A stretch of 11,906 bases of DNA from Candidatus Latescibacterota bacterium. Its GTDB lineage: Bacteria; Latescibacterota; UBA2968; UBA8231. The notes under the pieces are model-generated. The model saw only the letters and a program-made list of their open reading frames with translations, made no database searches and was not told the origin of the DNA. The DNA is taken from contig DPVW01000176.1 of NCBI GenBank assembly GCA_003529325.1, forward strand, positions 1-11,906, read 5' to 3'. A program made the position numbers and the translations under genes. This document shows positions 7,802 to 11,906 of the stretch, one piece after another. Each line of letters begins with the position of its first letter. The stretch's first letter is position 1.

Positions 7802-9966
7802 TAGATCCAGAAGATGGCATTGCTTACCATGCCGGTGAGGTAGTCGATGACTAGAAAGCCACCCGTAATCAGCATACGCCCGGCAATCATCCCAAGAAAG
7901 AAGTAGCGACTTCGAGCAAACAGGGTCGCACCCCCGTATTTCAGAATGGTCACCTTGATGAGCCAGGCGAAGAAAATACTGAACCACATCCAATCGACGA
8001 GCCAACTCGTCATGATGGGAAAACCGATCGGATGCAGAGGCCACCAGAGAAAACGCTGACGTAACCATGTCAGCATCAGCATGGCCCCCGCGCCGACACC
8101 GACAAAGCTCATGCCGGACCAGTAGACCCCTTCGGGTTCGTCAATATTGACGGCAGCCGTCTTATAGATGATGGCAGGCATGTTCTTGAAGAACCAGGCA
8201 TTCGAATTGATGCCCCCGTCGCGGTATCCGAGGGACATCACGGTAAATAGTGATCCAGTCACACCGAGGAGGATGGCGATGAGAATTGCCCAGAACACGA
8301 TGCGACGACTGTGCCGATTCATGCCCTCGATCAATTTCAGCCCATTGGCGACGACCCCCATGAGGAACACCCGGATGTCGGCACCAAAGATGTATCCCAT
8401 GGAGAAGTTGGCTGTCGCCGTCGCACCGATCAGTTTCGACCCGAGGCCATAGACCATGAAGTCGGGGGCGATCATCGGCGAGATAATCGCGGCAATGCCG
8501 GACTCGGCCACGACCCGGGACAGACCGGTAAAAATGACCATCGAAAGAAATATGAACAACGCCGACGCCCACAGTGGCGTGCCGAGATACATGAACCAGC
8601 CGATCATGACCAAGGTACCAAGCAGGCAGCCAAAAACGGCGGACCGGTACGTCATGATCTCATCGTCGTCGCTCAGGTCGGAATCCCTGCCGAGAGCCTT
8701 CTTCAACACCTGGGTGAGGTGCTCACGTCCAACCCACATGCCGATGCCGACGAAGGCGATCAGCGCCCCGAGGCCCTGGTAATTGAGCAACTCCGATGTC
8801 GATACCGCCCAGACATCCTGCTGCTTGGTGACGCCGTTGGCGACGAAGAACATCTTCTCCACCTTCGACAACAGGGCAAAACCCCAGATCCCGAGAGCGA
8901 TGTCGGGTCCGATCAGATAGGAGAAACCAAGCACGGCGAAACTGATAGTCATGTTGATGGATTGACCATAGCCCATCGGAAAACTCCAGGCCGTGGGAAT
9001 CACTGGCCAACCGACGAGATACTTGTTGAGCCCGGTGAACAGCCCTACCAGGATCGGCAGTGCCGCACCTGCCCAGACGATCTTGTTCTTGAAGAAGGGA
9101 TTGACGACCGTATCCGCTTCCTCGCCACGAATCAGTGCCTGAGGCACCTGCACGAGCGGGTAGGACAGCCGCTCTCGATCCATCCACTGACGACGCAGGA
9201 TGACGGCGATGCAGACCATTGTCAGATACAGGGCCAGCAGGAAAACTCCCCACATGGCCATAGGACGCAGCCAGATTCCCCAGGGAACGGAAAAGTCCTT
9301 GGTACCGAAACCCTCGTAGAAGGTGCGATTCTCAGCACCATCGTTGAGCATGATCTGGTCTGACAGGACGGGGAACAGGATTTCCGCCCACTTGTTTTCC
9401 GGACTGGCATAATAGAAGACGCCGGAAATGGCAGGCAGAATCGTCTCGCACAACCCCATCGTCGCCAACGAAGCGACGACGATGAGCATGATGTAGACGA
9501 CGATCAGTTCGCTTCGATTCAACGACAGATTGCGGCCCATTCCTGCCAGTACTGTATTTGCCGCCAATGACAGGATGAGGAAAGCGGAGAACAGGACGCC
9601 CGGCGAATACAAGGGCAGCGCATCGAAGGGAGAAAAATGCACCGCCCAGGCGATGGCGAGCAGACCGGTGACAGCCCCGGACAGGGCCCAATGTCGTCCT
9701 GTCAGCTTGTAGATCGAATTCAGCAAGCCGACGAGCACGAGGAATAGGAAGATCGCCCCCGGCGTGCTGAAGTCGAGGGTCATGTAACTCCCCTTGATCA
9801 CCGTGTCGGCGTAGTTGGAACCGACTCCGAGAAAGAAGGAGAGGAAGCTGCCCACAGCCAGCGCACGCAGGGTCAGGGGCTGATGGCTGGCCGTCTCTTC
9901 GCGGGTTACGGATGCACCCCGCATCGACAGATAACGTCGAAAGTCGTTCGGCAGCCCGATTTTCAT
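7801..9966 (-). CDS. DUF6785/DUF6784 OPT-like membrane protein (721 aa)
   Basis: Polytopic inner-membrane protein with about 14-16 hydrophobic segments and no signal peptide. The start overlaps the stop of the preceding epimerase gene as ATGA (9963-9966), with GGGAGG about 10 nt upstream. Residues about 30-550 fit the DUF6785 pattern, including D-R-E-R-L-S-Y-P-L (263-271), the position equivalent to the OPT L-x-F-P motif, and S-R-V-V-A-E-S-G (483-490). Residues about 620-715 fit DUF6784: W-W-P-L-H-P-I-G-F-P (641-650), W-M-W-F-S-I-F-F-A-W-L-I-K (659-671), then the Y-G-G and F-F-L-G-M-I-A-G segments. The family has no assigned function; the OPT-like fold and transport role are inferred from the motif layout. 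A second, more elaborate relative is encoded two genes downstream, which hints that the two proteins form a pair or handle related substrates. Confidence 0.85.
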   Translation of the reverse strand: MKIGLPNDFRRYLSMRGASVTREETASHQPLTLRALAVGSFLSFFLGVGSNYADTVIKGSYMTLDFSTPGAIFLFLVLVGLLNSIYKLTGRHWALSGAVTGLLAIAWAVHFSPFDALPLYSPGVLFSAFLILSLAANTVLAGMGRNLSLNRSELIVVYIMLIVVASLATMGLCETILPAISGVFYYASPENKWAEILFPVLSDQIMLNDGAENRTFYEGFGTKDFSVPWGIWLRPMAMWGVFLLALYLTMVCIAVILRRQWMDRERLSYPLVQVPQALIRGEEADTVVNPFFKNKIVWAGAALPILVGLFTGLNKYLVGWPVIPTAWSFPMGYGQSINMTISFAVLGFSYLIGPDIALGIWGFALLSKVEKMFFVANGVTKQQDVWAVSTSELLNYQGLGALIAFVGIGMWVGREHLTQVLKKALGRDSDLSDDDEIMTYRSAVFGCLLGTLVMIGWFMYLGTPLWASALFIFLSMVIFTGLSRVVAESGIAAIISPMIAPDFMVYGLGSKLIGATATANFSMGYIFGADIRVFLMGVVANGLKLIEGMNRHSRRIVFWAILIAILLGVTGSLFTVMSLGYRDGGINSNAWFFKNMPAIIYKTAAVNIDEPEGVYWSGMSFVGVGAGAMLMLTWLRQRFLWWPLHPIGFPIMTSWLVDWMWFSIFFAWLIKVTILKYGGATLFARSRYFFLGMIAGRMLITGGFLVIDYLTGMVSNAIFWI

Positions 9967-10691
9967 GTGGCAGGCGCCTCCCGACGACGGTAGAACTCAT
10001 CCCAGTCCTGTGTCGGCTCGAAACCGAGTAGGCGTTTGGCCTTGTCCGTGTTGTACTTTCCCGGTCCGGTGTACGAAAGCATGTTGAACAACTGGAAATT
10101 GTCTGGTAGGGATGATACTTCCAGCGCCAGGCGGCAGACGTGCTGCAGGTCTTCCCAGACAACGACAAAGGTCGGCGTATCTGCCGGCTCTGTGATCGGC
10201 GCTACAGGCGCGGCGAAGAGTCCGTTAAAAACGAAGTATGCCGTCTGTATGTCGTGCTTCTGCGAAAACACCCGACAGATCTCGGCGCTGAGCCATTTGC
10301 TCAGGCTGTAGATTCCCGGCCCCGGCGCAGCGGGGGCGTCGTCGACATCGAAGTCTGTATCGTACCAGGAGCGAACCGCTTGTGGTCCAGAGTGAACGAC
10401 CTTGCCGATGCCCAACTCGACGGCAGCGCGCATCACATTCCAGGCACCGATCGTATTTACCTGAAAACCGTCGGCCAAATCGTTGCGGACGACGGTAAAA
10501 TTCATGATCGCGTCACAGCCACGCGCCGCCTCGAGAACTTGGTCGTAATCACGCACGTCAACATGATCGACGTCGATCCCCTCCGGATGAGGCTTCACAT
10601 CCGCGAGCCGCAGATCGTAGTGCTCGACCAGCCCGGGCGTGAGATACGGTCCGATCAGACCGCAGGCGCCAAGAAAGAGGACACGTTTCAT
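9963..10691 (-). CDS. NAD-dependent epimerase/dehydratase, extended SDR (242 aa)
   Basis: Rossmann-fold sugar-nucleotide-epimerase-type protein. The start at 10691 was chosen because the protein then opens with the first beta strand and glycine loop, MKRVLFLGACGLIGPYL (G8-x-x-G11-x-x-G14), and because this ATG overlaps the previous stop as ATGA (10688-10691), with AAGG about 8 nt before it. D31 after the second strand suggests NAD rather than NADP. D-V-R-D (45-48) binds adenine in this family. The catalytic set is present: S101 (KVVHSG) and Y128-x-x-x-K132 (IYSLSK). The C-terminus (LLGFEPTQDWDEFYRR) is the usual end of sugar-nucleotide or uronate-type epimerase/dehydratases. At 242 residues it is shorter than typical UDP-sugar epimerases (about 310-340), so the substrate may be unusual. 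It is translated in the same run as the SDR-like protein before it and the DUF6785 transporter after it. Substrate is unknown. Confidence 0.85.
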   Translation of the reverse strand: MKRVLFLGACGLIGPYLTPGLVEHYDLRLADVKPHPEGIDVDHVDVRDYDQVLEAARGCDAIMNFTVVRNDLADGFQVNTIGAWNVMRAAVELGIGKVVHSGPQAVRSWYDTDFDVDDAPAAPGPGIYSLSKWLSAEICRVFSQKHDIQTAYFVFNGLFAAPVAPITEPADTPTFVVVWEDLQHVCRLALEVSSLPDNFQLFNMLSYTGPGKYNTDKAKRLLGFEPTQDWDEFYRRREAPAT

Positions 10692-11410
10692 GCGACGCCT
10701 TGCGCCCAACAAGTGGCGAAGTTGTGCACCGGATCGAAGCCGATGCCCCGGGAGCCGTCGAGAAGGAACTTTGGGTGCGGAGGACGCGCGCAGATATGGT
10801 AGACCGTCCAACGGGACTGCCAGTTGAGTTCCTGGCTGGTATCGCGATGCACGGCCTGTTCCACCGCCGCGGCGGCGTCACGCGGATCGAGCCACATCAG
10901 ATCGGGCCTGGTGCCGGCACTGACATCCTCTTCTCGACAGAGTCGCCCAAGTCTTAAAATCGTGACGCTCACAGCGCGTTCACGGGCGAACTCACGGGTA
11001 ACCTGCTCTGCCAGGTGGCGCGACAAGGTCGACATGTCGGTGCCTGGATCGGGACGCCAGTGTTCGGAGATATATCTATCGTCGGGGGTCGCCGAAAACA
11101 GTTCAAGGGTGCTGCAATAGATGAAGCGCCGCACATTCGCCTGAGTGGCAGCATCGAGCAATACGGACATCCCCTGCGTCGCCTCCTCCAGCGCGGCGCG
11201 CTCCGCGTCGTAGCCGGTACCAAGCGAGACCGATCTCAGACAGGCCCCCGTGTGCACGATAGCATCCGTGCCACGCACGGCATTCCACATGACGTCGCCC
11301 AGCGTCAGGTCTGCGTCTGCCGGCAGGGTGTGGACCTGATGCGTGTCTGCCAGACTCTTGAGCAATTCAACGCCGAGCGGGCTGCTATCCTCCGTCAACA
11401 GGATCCGCAT
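10688..11410 (-). CDS. SDR-like epimerase/dehydratase homologue with degenerate motifs (240 aa)
   Basis: First gene after the promoter; ATG at 11408-11410, stop TGA 10688-10690 overlapping the next start. No strong ribosome site is seen upstream. The fold pattern is that of an extended SDR: MRILLT as first strand, A-V-R-G-T-D-A-I-V-H-T (45-54), R-R-F-I-Y-C-S-T (94-101), V-T-I-L-R-L-G-R-L (149-157) and a C-terminal GFDPVHNF like the usual G-x-x-P end. The signatures are damaged. The glycine loop reads T-E-D-S-S-P-L-G (6-13), keeping only the last of three glycines, and the Y-x-x-x-K pair reads S127-x-x-x-R131. This suggests a non-catalytic or altered-cofactor partner of the intact epimerase encoded next to it. 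That partnership is inference from the tandem arrangement. Confidence 0.75.
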   Translation of the reverse strand: MRILLTEDSSPLGVELLKSLADTHQVHTLPADADLTLGDVMWNAVRGTDAIVHTGACLRSVSLGTGYDAERAALEEATQGMSVLLDAATQANVRRFIYCSTLELFSATPDDRYISEHWRPDPGTDMSTLSRHLAEQVTREFARERAVSVTILRLGRLCREEDVSAGTRPDLMWLDPRDAAAAVEQAVHRDTSQELNWQSRWTVYHICARPPHPKFLLDGSRGIGFDPVHNFATCWAQGVA

Positions 11411-11545
11411 AATAGAGGCATTGCACTCGGTTGCAGGTCAGAAAAAAGTGGCACCGGTCGGGGGCGCAACGATACCCTCTTTCTCAGGGGACTGTCAAGG
11501 GTGTGATCTCGGCGGACGCCTAGTTGTTTTGGGACCTTACTGAGG
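11411..11545 (-). other. Intergenic region between oxidoreductase and SDR run
   Basis: A 135-bp gap, the widest in the window. It holds a sigma70-like promoter facing the SDR genes and about 50 nt of presumed leader. I found no convincing terminator for the upstream oxidoreductase; a T6 run on the minus strand (11442-11447) has no stable stem before it. Confidence 0.5.
11469..11498 (-). promoter_or_regulatory. Sigma70-like promoter of the five-gene run
   Basis: On the minus strand, a perfect TTGACA (11493-11498) lies 18 bp before TATCGT (11469-11474), a 4-of-6 match to TATAAT. Transcription would begin near 11462, leaving a leader of about 50 nt before the SDR-like gene. Confidence 0.5.
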
Positions 11546-11906
11546 TCACTCGTCCAGGAGCCCTGGCGCGAGTCCGGTAGGGACCATCGCCGGCTGCGCG
11601 CAGCTGCTGCCCAATTCGACGAAGGCCCCCGTCTGCTGCGCGTCATGGAAAGCGTGCATCAGATCGAGGACATGGAAGGTCAGATCGCCATTGGCCCGAT
11701 GTGGCCGCCCCGAGCGCAGGGCATAAGCCATGTCAGCGACACCGATGCTGCGCGAGTTCTCCTCATTGGCGTGAGTGAGGGGGATCTCCGCCCAATCCTT
11801 GCGTCCCAGCTTGACGTGAACCGGGCCACCGAAGGTGTTCGGATTGGGTACCGACATTGAGCCCTCCGTGCCATAGATCTCGATGAATGGCAGGCGACCA
11901 CCCCAG
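11546..11906 (-). CDS. Gfo/Idh/MocA family oxidoreductase, C-terminal fragment
   Basis: Gene entering from the right edge and ending at TGA 11546-11548; about 119 residues are visible. The frame is open to the edge and reads WGGRLPFIEIYGTEGSM followed by VPNPNTFGGPV. This is the C-terminal beta-sheet segment of Gfo/Idh/MocA dehydrogenases, where the edge sheet builds the substrate pocket. The end R-S-I-G-V-A-D-M-A-Y-A-L-R-S-G-R-P-H-R-A-N, then H-V-L-D-L-M-H-A-F, is the family's closing helix pair. These enzymes oxidise or reduce sugars, inositols or related polyols with NAD(P); the nucleotide-binding half is outside the window. The M at 11857 is internal. It precedes the SDR/transporter run on the same strand but is separated by a promoter, so it may be in a separate or overlapping transcript. 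Family call is firm; substrate is unknown. Confidence 0.88.
   Translation of the reverse strand, partial: WGGRLPFIEIYGTEGSMSVPNPNTFGGPVHVKLGRKDWAEIPLTHANEENSRSIGVADMAYALRSGRPHRANGDLTFHVLDLMHAFHDAQQTGAFVELGSSCAQPAMVPTGLAPGLLDE

Noticed and set aside
7731..7820. Start of the FtsX fusion at 7820 or 7772
   Set aside because: These would put 14-30 non-signal-like residues before the signal peptide and translate through the cloverleaf. The start at 7730 fits better, though the choice is not certain.
8311..9363. A 350-codon open frame on the plus strand opposite the DUF6785 gene
   Set aside because: The translation is rich in His, Gln, Arg and Asp with no recognisable fold pattern, and it mirrors the codons of a well-supported membrane protein on the other strand.
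10692..10811. Upstream extension of the intact epimerase to 10811
   Set aside because: The extra 40 residues do not resemble any SDR N-terminus and overlap the previous gene; the start at 10691 gives the canonical glycine loop and an ATGA overlap.
11438..11460. Rho-independent terminator with the T6 run in the intergenic gap
   Set aside because: No stem of useful length precedes the T run, and it lies downstream of the putative promoter, where it would block the run.
11015..11506. A 163-codon plus-strand frame opposite the SDR-like gene and across the promoter
   Set aside because: It has no family pattern and covers an SDR-like gene whose fold features are clear on the minus strand.

Overview
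This is a bacterial stretch of roughly 57-60% GC by eye. It is gene-dense, with seven genes or gene fragments and very little intergenic DNA. There are no RNA genes, mobile elements or CRISPR arrays that I can support. The protein families (OPT-like DUF6785/DUF6784 membrane proteins, a giant peptidase-like/FtsX fusion, Gfo/Idh/MocA oxidoreductase, extended SDRs, UMF1-type MFS) are a mix I associate with uncultivated, environmental Poribacteria/Latescibacterota/Planctomycetes-type lineages. That placement is a low-confidence inference.

Layout. Positions 1-329 (+) hold the C-terminal end of a UMF1/Atg22-like MFS transporter. It converges, with a one-base gap, on a minus-strand run that fills the rest of the window. 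In transcription order (right to left) the run is: the 3' end of a Gfo/Idh/MocA oxidoreductase (11906-11546); a 135-bp gap with a good sigma70-like promoter; an SDR-like protein lacking the usual SDR motifs (11410-10688); a canonical NAD-dependent epimerase/dehydratase (10691-9963); a DUF6785/DUF6784 OPT-like membrane protein (9966-7801); a 67-nt cloverleaf palindrome that fills nearly the whole next gap; a 1554-residue secreted-domain/FtsX permease fusion (7730-3066); and a second, larger OPT-like membrane protein (3006-331).

How they may work together. The first three genes of the run are joined by two ATGA stop/start overlaps, and the other two follow within 59-70 bp, so the five genes look like one operon. 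Its products are two SDR-type proteins, two polytopic OPT-like membrane proteins and one FtsX-type permease with a very large extracytoplasmic domain. The likeliest theme is uptake or processing of a small organic substrate (peptide, sugar or amino-sugar derivative) across the inner membrane followed by cytoplasmic modification, but no substrate can be read from the sequence.

Most unusual points: (i) the cloverleaf between the DUF6785 gene and the FtsX fusion; (ii) apparent loss of metal-binding residues in the M28-like domain of the fusion; (iii) a Cys4/His-type mini zinc-finger motif inside a cytoplasmic loop of the 891-residue transporter, plus fibronectin-like and calcium-binding-type repeats in its extracytoplasmic region; (iv) a tandem SDR pair in which one member has lost the catalytic and nucleotide-binding signatures.
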